From contig CAMRHE010000324.1 of NCBI GenBank assembly GCA_947044405.1, positions 1,674,001 through 1,738,000 of the forward strand: a stretch of DNA of 64,000 nt. The letters are read 5' to 3'. Below the pieces are notes generated by a model. That model saw nothing but the letters and a program-made list of their open reading frames with translations, had not been told where the DNA came from and made no database searches. Shown here piece by piece: positions 10,346 to 21,312 of the stretch. How positions within the stretch are numbered: the stretch's first letter is position 1; each line of letters begins with the position of its first letter. The position numbers and the translations under genes were made by a program. The DNA is from Leptodactylus fallax (taxonomy: Eukaryota > Chordata > Amphibia > Anura > Leptodactylidae).

Positions 10346-10856
10346 TTATGTTGGCTTGCTACTCTGTGGTTTAATGATGCTGCTGCCAACTCCACATTAT
10401 ATTGCCTTGCCACTCTGTAGACATATATGTGGAATCGACAGATGATGGTATAAAAGGAGTGCGCTCTTTCACTCTACAGTAGGATGTTGGGTCTCTGCAC
10501 GGTTCTTTCTACCTGGCACTAACATGGACCTGTAAGGCTGGGTTCACACTTGAGTTAGATGGTCAGTTTTGGCCCTGTAACTGTCCAAATAAGTGAAGTG
10601 TGCATCGATTCTAAGAGCAACACCTGTCATGTGCGTGTCATTCGGACTCACAGTATTGTTTGACTACCACAGTAGGCTCCCTATGTGTGTTACTGCAAGG
10701 CACAGTGTTCTACTCCACTATACACGCTCTCTGAAGCTAGGAAATAGGTGTTTTTTAGCGATATTCGCCGCAAAGTAATTTGGATCGAAGCAAATTTTTT
10801 TGGAACTTCGAATAGAAGTGCTGAATCGAACTTTTGAGAAATTCGCTCATCTCTAG

Positions 10857-11418
10857 TACTCATCTAGTAACTTCAGTTCCATCTCTGCAAATGGATAGAT
10901 GCGTCCATAAGGTATGGATGCACCTGGTAAAAGTTCAATAGGACAATCATAAGAGCGATGAGGAGGTAGCTGGTCAGCATTCCTTTTGTCACACACATCT
11001 TTAAATTCCTCATACAGTTCAGGTACTTCTATAGAGTTAGCAATAGCTCTTTCAGTAGCTGTCACCTAGGAGGGAATTGACAGCTCAGTTGACAATTTTG
11101 TTGACAATATTCAGAAGTAAAAGTTACATTTCCTGACTTCCAGTCTACTGAAGGATTATGGACTCTGAGCCATGGTATGACCAAAATTACTGGAAATTTT
11201 GGTGAAGAGATTAACTGGAAACAAATCTTCTCCTGATGCCCATGATCAATCAATACTTCCAGTTCGGTAGTTTCATGAGTTACAGGACCAGAATTTAAAG
11301 GTGACCCATCAATAGTCACTAATTCAACTGGTGAATATCTTGGATTGTGCTCAATATTATCAAAAGCAAACTTAATGTCCATAAAATTCCCAGAATCCAA
11401 CATTACTGCAATGCACAA
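10857..11418 (-). pseudogene. pol: Gypsy element 3 pol fragment (protease and start of RT region)
   Basis: Two pieces in different frames. At 11062-11418 a retropepsin-like stretch has the active-site motif MLDSGNF near its start, followed by strands such as KFPVILVIPWL. At 10857-11065 is the protease-RT linker (VPELYEEFKDVCDKRNADQLPPHR, then PYGRIYPFAEMELKLLDEY), the usual lead into a gypsy RT. The frame is broken near 11062 and the sequence is cut off by the hAT insertion, so all of RT, RNase H and integrase are missing. Confidence 0.75.
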
Positions 11419-12503
11419 CTTGTAAGATCCATAAGAAAACTGAACTGTTAAGGTGAAATGAGGTCAGTTAGAAGTCATATTATCAGAACATGGAGTGGTG
11501 GAAAACTGAGGCTGTGTCACCAGACTCAGCGAAGCACAGTGGGGACAAGACTCTGAATTTGGTCTAATTTCAGTTGCAGCAACTGCCTGTTGAGGTTTAT
11601 TAGGGCAGTCAAGAAGTTAATGTCCAGGTTGTCCACAATAAAGACATAGTTTTTCAGCAAGGCGACTACGTTTTTCAGCAGTCGAAATTGGTCCCCGGAT
11701 GGCTTCTACTTGCATATGTTCCGGAACAAATCTTGTTTGAGAAGGTGTTTGCAACTTTGGGAGAAAATGACCCTCTGATAAATGGGAGAAGGTGCCCGGA
11801 TCATAATAGCCCCGTCTTTCTCACTTCCTTTCCAGGAGTCTTTGGTCAATATGGATGCATAATCGTATATACTCCTCAAGATCAGCTTGAAGTTCTATTT
11901 TAACAAGTTCATCTTTAACTGATTCAGAAAGTCCTCCATAGAACTGCCATTTTAGTGCAGAGGTGTTCTAGGAAACATCAGAAGCCCAGCGCCGAAACTC
12001 TGCAGCATACTCTGCAATAGAGCGTCTTCCCTGGTGAAGATCACGCAAAGCCCCCTCAGCAGTGGCACAACAGTTGGGGTCATCAAATACTAGGTTCATT
12101 GCTGCAAGAAAGTTCTTCAAATCATCCAAAAAGTCATGATCCTGTTCTAAATAGGGTGATACCTATGCTTGTGCATCGATGCAATGATGAACACAACCTT
12201 GGACCTATCAGTAGGGAACTGAGAGGAATGCATAGAAAAAAAAATCAGCCGGCAATGATTAAGAAATCCTCGGTACAAATGTCTCTTTCCACCAAATTTT
12301 TCAGGTAGTGGAATCCGGTAAACTTGAGAAGTGGCACTGACAACAGCAGAATTTGCACGCAGTTCATGTACTTGTCCTTCTAATTCAGTGACTTGACTTT
12401 TCACTGTATTTAATTGTTCTTGAAGGTTGTACACAAGGTTATGTAATTTCGAGATCTGGAATACATGCTGTGACAAGGCAGACTCTGCCCCTTCGGCCTC
12501 CAT
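11419..12503 (-). pseudogene. gag: Gypsy element 3 gag remnant
   Basis: The N-terminus (Met at 12503) is open for 118 codons and contains a coiled-coil-like stretch (LHNLVYNLQEQLNTVKSQVTELE) and a capsid start (PLPEKFGGKRHLYRGFLNHC). After 12147 the frame is lost. A zinc knuckle CLYCGQPGH...DC can be read near 11600-11650, with a stop inside it. It is not functional. Assignment rests on the position between LTR and protease and on the knuckle. Confidence 0.65.
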
Positions 12504-12555
12504 GTTGGTCCTGATTATTATTTAAAGGTACTAGTTATCAGATCTGGAGTCCAAT

Positions 12556-12970
12556 TGGTGAGGCTAACAGTACAGTACTTAAATAGTAAGAGATGCAGAA
12601 ATAGTATCTCAGGAGTAGAAGTAACCATGGTCAGACGTTTGCAGAGTTTGGTACACAGGAGAAGTAGATCAGCCATAGTTAGATGTTTGCAGAGTTCAGT
12701 ACACAGGAGCAGTAGAGTAATGGTGAGGATCAGGGCAAACAGGAAGCAGATAGCCAGAACAATCAGGCACAGAATGTGGGTTTATATAGGGATTGCTAAA
12801 CTGTGATTGGCCACAGAGCAGGTGAGATCCATGAGCTAATCATTCCAATAGAAAAGTCCAGGCTAAGCAAGGCAAAGAACAAACAGGCATCTTCAATGGC
12901 ATAATGGTCAAGGCTGCAGAACATGGCTGGGAAGTAAAGGGTTTAAGACCCAGTGAGCTCAGTTCCTGAC
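12556..12970 (-). repeat. Probable 5' LTR of gypsy element 3 (about 415 bp)
   Basis: On the minus strand the stretch starts TGTCAGGAACTGAGCTCACT and ends ...GCCTCACCA directly before TTGGACTCCAG, a possible primer-binding site. It lies immediately upstream of the gag remnant. No second copy is in the window, so the borders rest on TG/CA ends and position alone. Confidence 0.6.
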
Positions 12971-13207
12971 ATTGAGCAGGTTAATATATAGTTTTGTGGG
13001 AAAAGATTTAGAGTAACTTATAATTTATTCTTTGAAATCTCTGTTTTTCTTCGCTAGAAAATCAAATAATAAATTCAAAACAAAAGGAGGCGGGTCCTAT
13101 CAGTGATTGACATCTCTGAATGCACAGTTATAGAACGGAAGATTTTTATCACTGAAAGGACCTTCCCCTTGAATTTATAGCAAAGAAAGAGCAGAGATTG
13201 TAGTGAA
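12971..13207. other. No gene seen; short unassigned flank
   Basis: AT-rich flank between the old LTR and the Tc1 remnant. From about 13080 a different sequence (GGCGGGTCCTATCAGTGATT...) runs up to the point where Tc1 coding sequence begins. I cannot assign it. Confidence 0.4.
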
Positions 13208-14100
13208 AAAATGATCACAAGAATGGTGAGATGTGTCCCCCTACTTAAGCCAGTACATATCCGGGCCTGTCTGAAGTTTGCTAAAGAGCATTTGGATGTT
13301 CCAGAAGAGTACTGGGAGAATGTCATATGGTCAGATGAAGCCAAAGTAGAACTGTTTGCTAGAAACACAACTCGTCGTGTTTGGAGGAGAGTGAATGCTG
13401 AGTTGCATCCATACTGTGAAGCATGGGGGTGGCAATATCATGCTTTGGAGCTGTTTCTCTGCAAAGGGACCAGGACAACTGATCCGTGTACTTGAAAGAA
13501 TGAATGGGGCCATGTATCGTGAGATTTTGAGCGCTAACCTCCTTCCATCAGCATGGGCATTGAAGATGAAACGTGGCTGGGTCTTTCAGCATGACAATGA
13601 TCCCAAACAGAGCTGCCAGGGCGACAAAGGAGTGGCTTCGTAAGAAGCATTTCAAGGTCCTGCAGTGGCCTAGCCAGTCTCCAGATCTCAACCCCATAGA
13701 ACACCTTTAGAGGGAGTTGAAAGTCCGTGTTGCCCAGCGACAGCCCCTAAACATCACTGCTGTAGAGGAGATCTGCATGGAGGAATGGGCCAACATACCA
13801 GCAACAGTGTGTGCCAACCTTGTGAAGACTTACAGAAAACGTTTGACCTCTGTCATTGCCAAAGGATATATAACAAAGTATTGAGATGAACTTTTGTTAT
13901 TGACCAAATACTTATTTTCCACCACAATTTGCAAATAAATTCTTAAAAAATCAGACAATGTGATTTTCTAGATATGTTTTCTCATTTTGTCTCTTATAGT
14001 TGAGATCTACCTATGATGACAATTACAGGCCGGCCTCATCTTTTTAAGTGGGAGAACTTGAACAATTGGTGGCTGACTAAATACTTTTTTTTCCCCACTG
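13208..14100 (+). mobile_element. 5'-truncated Tc1/mariner transposon
   Basis: Contains the C-terminal two-thirds of a Tc1 transposase and the right terminal region. The right end reads ...TTTTTTTTCCCCACTG followed by TA at 14101-14102; its reverse complement CAGTGGGGAAAAAAAAG is a typical Tc1 terminus. The left inverted repeat and the DNA-binding part of the gene are absent. Confidence 0.85.
13211..13884 (+). pseudogene. Tc1-family transposase, truncated and frameshifted
   Basis: Recognisable blocks: KFAKEHLDVPEEYWENVIWSDEAKVEL (first catalytic Asp), then in another frame [40 protein letters not shown] (second Asp), then [14 protein letters not shown] (catalytic Glu) followed at once by a stop, and a C-terminal [11 protein letters not shown]...YRKRL. 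The paired helix-turn-helix DNA-binding domain is missing. There are at least two frame changes and one internal stop. It cannot be active. Confidence 0.85.
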
Positions 14101-14102
14101 TA

Positions 14103-16532
14103 TCAATCTCCTGCTCTATAACATGCTTACTGTTAATTGTACTACATTTTCAAAGTGACAGGTTCTCTTACTCACACTTCACCAGATGTTCATAGAATAA
14201 TTTGTGTTTATTTAACACACGTGTTTGGACAAATAGCGCAGTATATTATACATTTTGGCCTATACAGCCTTCATCAGACTCAGAATGTTTGACTGAAAGA
14301 GTAAAGCAAATAAATGGCAAAGATAGAAGGCTCTGGGAAAGCTGGGTAGGCTTGGTCCAATAAGCCTGTAGAAGAAGGTGGAGCGCCAGGGTATACGTAG
14401 GTAGCATCTTATTACAAAGGTACTGCGCTGTGACCCTATCTTCACAACTTCCAAGGAGTGCAGCCTACATCTAATATTATCAGGTTCTCTTACTTATTAC
14501 ACATGACTGTGGGATCATACAACACAGGATGTAGTCTGTAACCATGGAAAACACACATTTACAGCGGAGCTATATGCAGAAAATAGTAGTTTGTAATTAA
14601 AACTTAGGGTTTTTTGTTTTCTTTTGGAAGTGTTGGAACAAAAAATAGGTTGCAAGTTTTTACATACCTCATAAGTACAGCAATTCTTGCATAGTTTTAT
14701 ATTTTAGATGATCTTAAAATACTTGTAAATCAAGATATAGAAAATGCTATATGTAATTTTACTTTCATTAAGAAGCTGATGTTAATATATTAATAAAATA
14801 TTCCAGCTCATTTGTATTGGGGCCGAAACGTTGCATGGAATAAACCCACACTAATTATTGCTTTTCACAAATTTTGGAGTGCTGTCTTTTTGTGCTTATA
14901 TATGCTCACATGCTATATATTTTATAGCATGCATCTTAATTTTTAGCAAATTGTGTTAATGTGTGCCTGACCACCTATCCAAAAGTCAGAATTATAAAAA
15001 ACAAGTATTTGCTTTTTTGCTTTTCCAGTAAGCACAAAATCCTTTATCATTTGTGATGTCTGGTAAAACTGTGAAGCATTAACTGGTTTCATCTAATGCT
15101 ACAGAAACCAGAAGCTATGTACACAGATTGAAGAAAATGCAATTACATAGGGAGATTTACTTTAATTGTACTTCACATTGAAAGTAATTGTGGAGAGGGC
15201 ATGATCCAATCTTTATCAATGAGTCAAGCACATTATCCCTGAAGTTTTGAAACAAATAACGACTATGCACTTTCCATTATCACAATTCCATTCTAATGTT
15301 TGACTTCAATACCTATCTCATATATTACAACTTTTTTATATCAGGAATTACCCAGAAAATGTTATCAAGACAGGACAGCTTATGTCAAGTGAGAACAAGT
15401 AGTGTTATTAGACAGTTGTGTCACGTAGACAGTAAACAGTAAACTTAAAAAACAGAAAAAAATTGCGTTTCCATACTACTAGCTTCATGCGCTGTTATCA
15501 TCACACAATATACACAATACACAGCGTTATAAAACAGTTTTTAAGAATTCTTCTTACTGCATTACATCAGTATCAGATCAACAACACGGCATTAACAATG
15601 ACAATAACTTCACACATCTTCTGCTTGGTGAATGGACGAGCCCACATGTCCCCATTCTCTATAATAGGAGCGCCGCAGATAGCTGAGTACTGGACTTCAG
15701 CTATCTTTGGCACTCCCATTAAAGTGAATGAGAGCCACACAGGTTCGTCCATCCACCAAGTGACACACCTATATATACGGCTGCGGTCAGGCTGAATTCC
15801 TACCCAGTGGGGGGGAAAAACCCAATTCTCAGGCTCAGTGGGGATCTCAGCAGACAGACCCCCATCAATAAGGTATTTATCTATCCTCTATCATTTAGGT
15901 GAATACAGTGCAGTAACATTTTGTGACTTACAGGTGTCGTCTCTGACTAATCGTTCACATTTCCCTTCTCTTCCCTTTGGACCGCCATGACCACTTCTTC
16001 CAGCTGTGACTTGTCTCTGTAAAGTTTTCAACACAGACATCTTTGGCTCCTCACTTTTCCAGGCATCCAAACCACATTGTCCTCACCTGCATACCCATCC
16101 TGCTGCTACCCCCAATTATAAAAATATATGATATAACCCCCCATAATGAATAATACTCCCAAGTGCATCTTTATATTAATAATGTCTGTGTGTACCCTGT
16201 ATAAATAGTGCCCCTTATTAATAATGCCCCAGGTGTTAACTAATTAAAAGGTTTTCCAGGTCATTAATAAAATAATCAGTGGGGCTCAAAAACCCAGGAT
16301 CTCTACTGATAAGCTGTTTGAATGGTACCTGTGTAAGCGCCGTGACCACTTCTCTGTTTACATAGTGTCATTCATCTCATAGCAGCCATGTAATGTAACT
16401 ATAGCCTTGTCCTATACATGTCTATGTGACAAAGCTATAATTACATCACACAGTCACTATAAACAGACTGCGTGTGATATAAACAGGCGCCATAGCCGCT
16501 GTTTATAACGCCCCATTTACACACACTATAAT
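14103..16532. other. No gene seen; AT-rich sequence with old dispersed repeats
   Basis: No coding frame is supported. Near 14815-14885 is GGGGCCGAAACGTTGCATGG, an interspersed-repeat motif I recognise from amphibian DNA. On the minus strand near 14260-14280, CTGATGAAGGCTGTATAGGCC has the same style. Between about 16250 and 16510 lies a diverged copy of a repeat also seen near 18960 and 44345 (phrases like TCAATATCAGATCAG). Confidence 0.4.
15626..15758. repeat. Short inverted repeat (133 bp), MITE-like
   Basis: The left end TGGTGAATGGACGAGCCCAC is nearly the reverse complement of the right end ACAGGTTCGTCCATCCACCA. The interior is also partly palindromic (AGATAGCTGAGTACTGG facing CTTCAGCTATCT). 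I cannot name a family, and I see no clear target duplication. Confidence 0.55.
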
Positions 16533-17212
16533 GCTCCACAGCAGCCCCTGCACACAGTATTACACAGTATTATGGCCCGCAGCAGCCCCTGTACACGGTA
16601 TTATGGCCCGCAGCGGCCCCTGCACACGGTATTATGGCCTGCAGTGGCCCCTGCACACGGTATTATGGCCCGCAGCAGCCCCTGCACATGGTATTGTGCT
16701 CCATAGTGGCCCCTGCACATGGTATTGTGCTCCATAGTGGCCCCTGCACTCGGTATTATGCTCCATGGTGGCCCCTGCACATGGTATTATGCTCCATAGT
16801 GACCCCTCACACAGTATTATGCTCCATAGTGGCCCCTGCACATGGTATTATGCTCTGCAGTGGCCCCTGCACACGGTATTATGCTCCATAGTGGCCTCTG
16901 CACACGGTATCATGCTCCATAGTGGCCCCTGCACACGGTATCATGCTCCATAGTGGCCCCTGCACACGGTATTATGCTGCACAGTGGCCGCTACACTGGT
17001 ATTATGCTCCATAGTGGCCCCTGCACTGGTATTATGCTCCATAGTGGCCCCTGCACACGGTATCATGCTCCATAGTGGCCCCTGCACACAGTATTATGCT
17101 CCCTAGTGGTCCTTGCATACGGTATTATGCTCCCTAGTGGCCCCTGCACTGGTATTATGCTCCACAGTGGCCCCTGCACACAGTATTATGCCCCATAGTG
17201 GCCCACCCATGA
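16533..17212 (+). repeat. Minisatellite, about 31-bp unit, roughly 20 copies
   Basis: The unit reads CCCCTGCACACGGTATTATG followed by CTCCATAGTGG, with small variants (CACATGG, CACTGG, CCGCAGCAG). The same unit type recurs at about 30072-30350 and 45045-45225, each time beside the same hairpin repeat. Open frames on both strands here are repeat artefacts. Confidence 0.92.
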
Positions 17213-17515
17213 ACTATTATTATACTCTGGCGTCTTTTCAGACCCCAGAGTATAATGATCGGAGACCCAGGTGGTGACAAACATAAAAACCAGTGCTACT
17301 TACCTATCCTGGCACCGATGCACTCCCTGCAGCTTTCGGCCCTGCTTAATTGCGCACAGAAGTCACGTGGATCAGGCCGGCGTTGCGACCTGATGACGTC
17401 ACCAGAGGGCCAAAGCCTGCTGGGAGTAACACCGATCGCAGGAGAGGTGAGTAACAATGGTTTTTTATGTTCCCTCACCTCCCTTGGGCCTCCGATTATT
17501 ATACTCCGGGGTCCG
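17213..17515. repeat. Large hairpin repeat, copy A
   Basis: Left arm: a short palindrome (TATACTCTGGCGTC...GACCCCAGAGTATA), then GTGACAAACATAAAAACCAG and TGCTACTTACCTATCCTG. Right arm: GAGAGGTGAGTAACAATGG, TTTTTTATGTTCCCTCACC, then TCCGATTATTATACTCCGGG. The right arm is close to the reverse complement of the left over about 80 bases. The loop of roughly 110 bases contains TGATGACGTCACC. The same architecture occurs at 30447-30770, 45290-46420 and 56255-56420. No protein is encoded. Confidence 0.8.
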
Positions 17516-18120
17516 GGGTATTATACTCGCGGCCTCACTTACCGATGCCCGGGGCTGCCAAGCAGGCGCAGGAGTAGGTAAGTAAACAGGCCGTTACCTG
17601 CTGGGGTTGCTCAAGAAGGTAACGGCCTATTTATAAAAAAAAAAAAAAAAGTTATCCTCACCTACCTGCAGTCCCTTGATGGAGCCGCCGCCTCCAATTC
17701 TTGACCGCAATGTCTGTGTCTCAGCACAGGAGGCGCGATGACGTCATTGTATAGCCACCTGCGCTGAGATGTGGACGTCTTGTAAGCCAGCCCAGGAGAG
17801 GCCCTGTTCAACTTTGTTTTTTATTATTTATTTTTTTAAAGCAGCCTGTCCTGGGCTGGTTTACGGTAAATAAATAGTAAAAATGCCGCCCCGCAGACAG
17901 TGACGGATAGTGCCGCCTGAGGCAGCCGCCTCACTTCGCCTTATTAGAGGTGCGCCCCTGGCTGGATACTACACCAATATATAAGTTTAGCTTGATGTGA
18001 CGCTGACTGTGACTGCCAGAGAAGTTAACTCTTTCTATCACCGAGTAACCTCAAAATACCCTGTAATGACACCGCACATTTTTAATCAAAAGGGCTTTGA
18101 TATGCACAATTATTAACCCC
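17516..18120. other. No gene seen; GC-rich repeat sequence
   Basis: Contains CAGGCCGTTACCTGCTGG...AGGTAACGGCCTAT, itself an inverted repeat, an A run near 17635-17650, and CAGCCCAGGAGAGGCC facing GCCTGTCCTGGGCTGG. The end GGTGCGCCCCTGG near 17950 resembles a hAT-type terminus (reverse complement CAGGGGCGCACC), but I found no partner end. Confidence 0.4.
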
Positions 18121-18465
18121 TTAAAGGGGTTGTACCAAGTGACTGATGTGGGTCCAACCACTGGAACCCCCACCAATCCAAAGAACGGAATACCAGTTCC
18201 TTCCATACTGACAGAGCAGCAGGCCAAGCATGCGCCCTGCTGCTGGAGATAACCTAGTGTTGTAAATTGCTATCTCCAGGACTCCCTTAGAGAATGAAAG
18301 ACACAGCAGGGCACCTGCTTGGCTGCTGATCCATCAGGACAGGATAACCAGACCTCTGTTCCTGAGATTGATGGGGGTCCCAGCGTTTGGACTCACACTG
18401 ATTATGAAGTTATCCCTTGTCCTATTGATAGGGGATAACTTCAAACCTTAGTACAACCCCTTTAA
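18121..18465. mobile_element. TTAA-flanked MITE (345 bp)
   Basis: Both ends are TTAA, and the termini are inverted repeats: AAAGGGGTTGTAC at the left and GTACAACCCCTTT at the right. The interior has the pair GACTGATGTGGG/...ATAACTTCA typical of short non-coding elements and no ORF. TTAA duplication suggests mobilisation by a piggyBac-type transposase, which is not encoded here. Confidence 0.8.
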
Positions 18466-19579
18466 TGGTGAAGCCTGATAGGGTCTTCATGACCAGACAC
18501 TTTTTATCGATTTATGATCAGTGGTTAATCGCTCTCTGGACAGGGACCAGTTACTTCACTCACATACATCACCGTTCCTTACCAGCAACTACTGAGGCCA
18601 CTGATTGTTCTCAGCGATCACAGGAGGGTCAGGACTTCAGGCAACATCATCCCAGCATATGACAGAAAAGGCACCGGCAACGAACAATGGCCCGCCGAGT
18701 ATAGATGAGTAAGCTTTTTTTTAAATTTTATTTTACACATTCCCAGGCAGTTCCACGGATTGCTCCCATTCCTGGACAACCCCTTTAACGACCCTAACTT
18801 TTTGTTTTGTTTTGGCTGCCAAAAATACTTTTTGTGACACATAGAGCTAGTTATTAATTCCTTTTTGTTAAATAGATATTGTTTCCTTTTTTTATTAGAG
18901 TAAACTGTATAAAAGTAAAAAAAAAAAATAGATGTTATTTTTTAAAGGGATTTTCAAGGACTTGCATACTGATGACCTATTCTTAGGATACAATATCAAT
19001 ATATGATTGATAGGTGTCTGAAACCAGGAATTCCCACAGATCAGCTATTTGAAGAGACCGCAGCAATTTTGATGAGAGCAGCAGCCTCTTCAATGAATAC
19101 CTGGCATAGCACCAAACATTGCGTAGGGGCTGTGCTTGTTATTATAACTCAGCCCCATTCAAGTAAATGAAACTGAAATGTAGCTACATGATGTGACCAA
19201 TTGCCGTGATGTTATCGGCACAGAGAGGAGGACGTAGCGGGAGGCCATAGAGAGATTATTCAAACTTCTTAATTTTTTAAGAGCTCATGTTACAAGGAAA
19301 AACAACACCCTAGTGTGTAAACAATAAAAGACAATCTATATAGAGCTCCTCTGAAGTACCAGGAAGTTTAAACTTTTACGGTACATTAAACAATGGTATA
19401 GGTTTAATGCCCAGGACTAAGCAGTGTATATTTAACACATATAGGTTGCAGGCTGGTATACTGTGTACAAATGTGTATCACATCAAGTGATCTTAGCTAC
19501 AGTGCACCTATACTTAACACAGGGGTAGCACTGTGGCAGTATCATGGGTGCACATCATGATTGGAATTAATGTGGGACA
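18466..19579. other. No gene seen; old repeat fragments
   Basis: Around 18780 the phrase CTGGACAACCCCTTTAA looks like one end of another TTAA-type MITE whose partner I could not find. About 18940-19270 is a copy of the dispersed repeat also present near 16250 and 44345. The remainder is unassigned and AT-rich. Confidence 0.4.
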
Positions 19580-19753
19580 CTATAGACCAGGGGTCAGCAA
19601 CCTTCGGCTCTCCAGCTGTTGTAAAACTACAACTCCCAGCATGCATACTTGCTCTGCTGTTCTTGGAATTCCCATGGAAGTGAAGGAAGCATGTTGGGAG
19701 TTGTAGTTTCACAGCAGCTGGAGTGCCGAAGGTTGCTGACCCCTGCTATAGAC
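19580..19753. mobile_element. hAT MITE (19588-19745) with perfect 8-bp target duplications
   Basis: The 158-bp element begins CAGGGGTCAGCAACCTTCGG and ends with the exact reverse complement CCGAAGGTTGCTGACCCCTG. The inverted repeats run on for about 55 bases (AACTACAACTCCCAGCATGC facing GCATGTTGGGAGTTGTAGTT). It is flanked on both sides by CTATAGAC (19580-19587 and 19746-19753). CAGGG termini and 8-bp duplications define hAT. No ORF, so it depends on a transposase elsewhere. Confidence 0.95.
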
Positions 19754-20496
19754 ACTATAGGGGAAGCACTGTGTGGCTGGTATTGTTAAGAACATAACAG
19801 TGTGGTGGCACTTTTATAAGGGCACTGTAAATTTGTATAAGCAACTTCTGAACCATGCTGAGCTGTTAGGATGGATTTGCATGTTGAATATTATATTGCA
19901 GAAATGTCTGTGACTGTCCCATTCATGTGACTAGAACTTGCAGAAATCCATCTGAGATATTTATGTTCCATTCCTTATTCCAGAAAGGAGGCAATTAGGT
20001 TGCTGCTTCTCTGTTTTCCTTATAGGTGTAAAAACCCAAAAGTGGAATCGCCTCCTGTAAGCACATACTCAATATACCATAAGCATCTCAAATCAGGAAT
20101 ACCTAGGGACTAATATCTGATAATGTCACCCTCAGACCATATAGGTTGTCCAATATTGGTCTAATATAAAATGTCTTATTGTGAGTAATGTTCAAAAGAA
20201 TATTTTCCTTATGACTTTCAGATTAATAATTAATTCTAAGTAATTTCCCGGGTGACATGACTGATCAAATAATTAAATTCTTACAGTTCATGAATTTCAT
20301 CAAAATATATTTACCATAAATTCCCATATGTAATCATGTTATAACAATTTTCTTTTGAAAGTATTTTTAAAAAGAAAACCAATAGAAACATGCAGCTTTT
20401 CTGAGAAAATAAAAAGTATAAAAGAGTAAGGACTACAGTAAAGAAACTGGCTGCCAGCAAATTAGATGGCCAAAGATCCAATATACTGTAGTGTAC
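19754..20496. other. No gene seen
   Basis: AT-rich sequence without a supported coding frame, RNA gene or repeat structure that I can name. Confidence 0.4.
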
Positions 20497-20778
20497 ATTT
20501 ACAGCAGGGGTAGGCAACCTTTTTTGATCAGCGTGCCGATTTTAATAAAAAAATCAAAGATGAGGTACTCGGAGTGCCGGTCAATAATTGTAAGTCTGAC
20601 AACCCCTAAACTAAAGTTATATACCACAAACCATAACACAGAAGTGCTGCCACCAGATGCTTTAGGACGCATGCGTTTACTGCTATTTCCTGGGACGCTC
20701 CTGTACTTTCTGATTAGAAGCAATGAAAGTACATGTACATCCCGCAATTAGTGGTAAATGTATGTGGCCGGGGGCACA

Positions 20779-20992
20779 GGGGGGGGGCCCCCTTATGGTG
20801 AAAACACACTATATATCTGGGTGCAGATATAGTCTTGGGCCCCCGGAACTTTTCCCCCAATAAAAAACCGGTGTTTTTTTAAAAAAAAAAAAAAAAAAAT
20901 CCCTTTTTTTTGCTATAAAAACCCTCTTAAAAAAAAAAAAAACCCCTTTATAAAAAATAATCCCCCTTGTCCCCCCCCCCCTTTTTTTTTTT

Positions 20993-21029
<37 letters not shown>

Positions 21030-21312
21030 CCTCCCCCCCCCCCCCCCCCCCCCCCTTTCTCCCCCCCCCCCCCCCCCCCCCCCCCCCCTTTTCCCCCCCC
21101 CCCCCCCCCCCCCCCTCTTTTTCCCCCCCCCCCCCCCCCCCCCCTCCCTCTTTTCCCCCCTTCCCCCCCTCTTTCTCTTCTTTCCCCCCCCCCCCCCCCC
21201 CCCCCCTCCCTTTCCCCCCCCTCCCCCCCCCCCCCCCCTTTTTTTCCCCCCCCCCCCCCCCCCCCCCCCCTTTTTCCCCCCCTCCCCCCCCCCCCCCTTT
21301 TTTTTTTTTTCC
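20779..21312. other. Abnormal homopolymer block, probable assembly error
   Basis: Runs of A, T, G and then long runs of C (20-30 at a time) separated by short T-rich pieces. It replaces the first bases of the left LTR of gypsy element 2: the expected CCAGGGGCAACGGG reads CCGGGGGGCAACGGG after a T run. The frames of 147-190 codons here are pure Gly/Lys or Pro/Phe and not genes. A matching damaged block lies on the other side of the element (30121-30300). I read both as consensus failure over the minisatellite. Confidence 0.75.

Larger units (their letters stand above)
6887..10856 (+). mobile_element. Decayed hAT transposon, 5' end removed by the gypsy insertion
   Basis: This stretch holds a broken hAT transposase reading right, a 35-bp minisatellite and a right terminus. 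The terminus ends AAATTCGCTCATCTCTAG (reverse complement CTAGAGATGAGCGAATTT). At 10857 the protein frame of an older gypsy pol gene resumes, which fixes the boundary to within a few bases. The left part of the transposon lies beyond gypsy element 1, outside the window, so the left end and the 8-bp target duplication cannot be checked. Confidence 0.75.
10857..12970 (-). mobile_element. Older Ty3/gypsy element (element 3), 5' part only
   Basis: On the minus strand: an LTR (about 12556-12970), gag remnant, protease and the first residues of the RT region, then a sharp end at 10857 where the hAT terminus begins. The rest of pol and the 3' LTR should lie on the far side of the hAT, left of the window. 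Stops and frameshifts show it is much older than element 1. Confidence 0.75.

Noticed and set aside
9763..10374. Frames of up to 135 codons on both strands in the 35-bp array
   Set aside because: Repetitive LGHCM/SSCCC peptides produced by the minisatellite.
16531..16953. Overlapping frames of 60-85 codons in the minisatellite
   Set aside because: The peptides repeat with the 31-bp unit and run on both strands in several frames; they follow from repeat structure.
17895..17960. hAT right end at GGTGCGCCCCTGG
   Set aside because: No CAGGGGCGCACC partner was found to the left with matching flanks.
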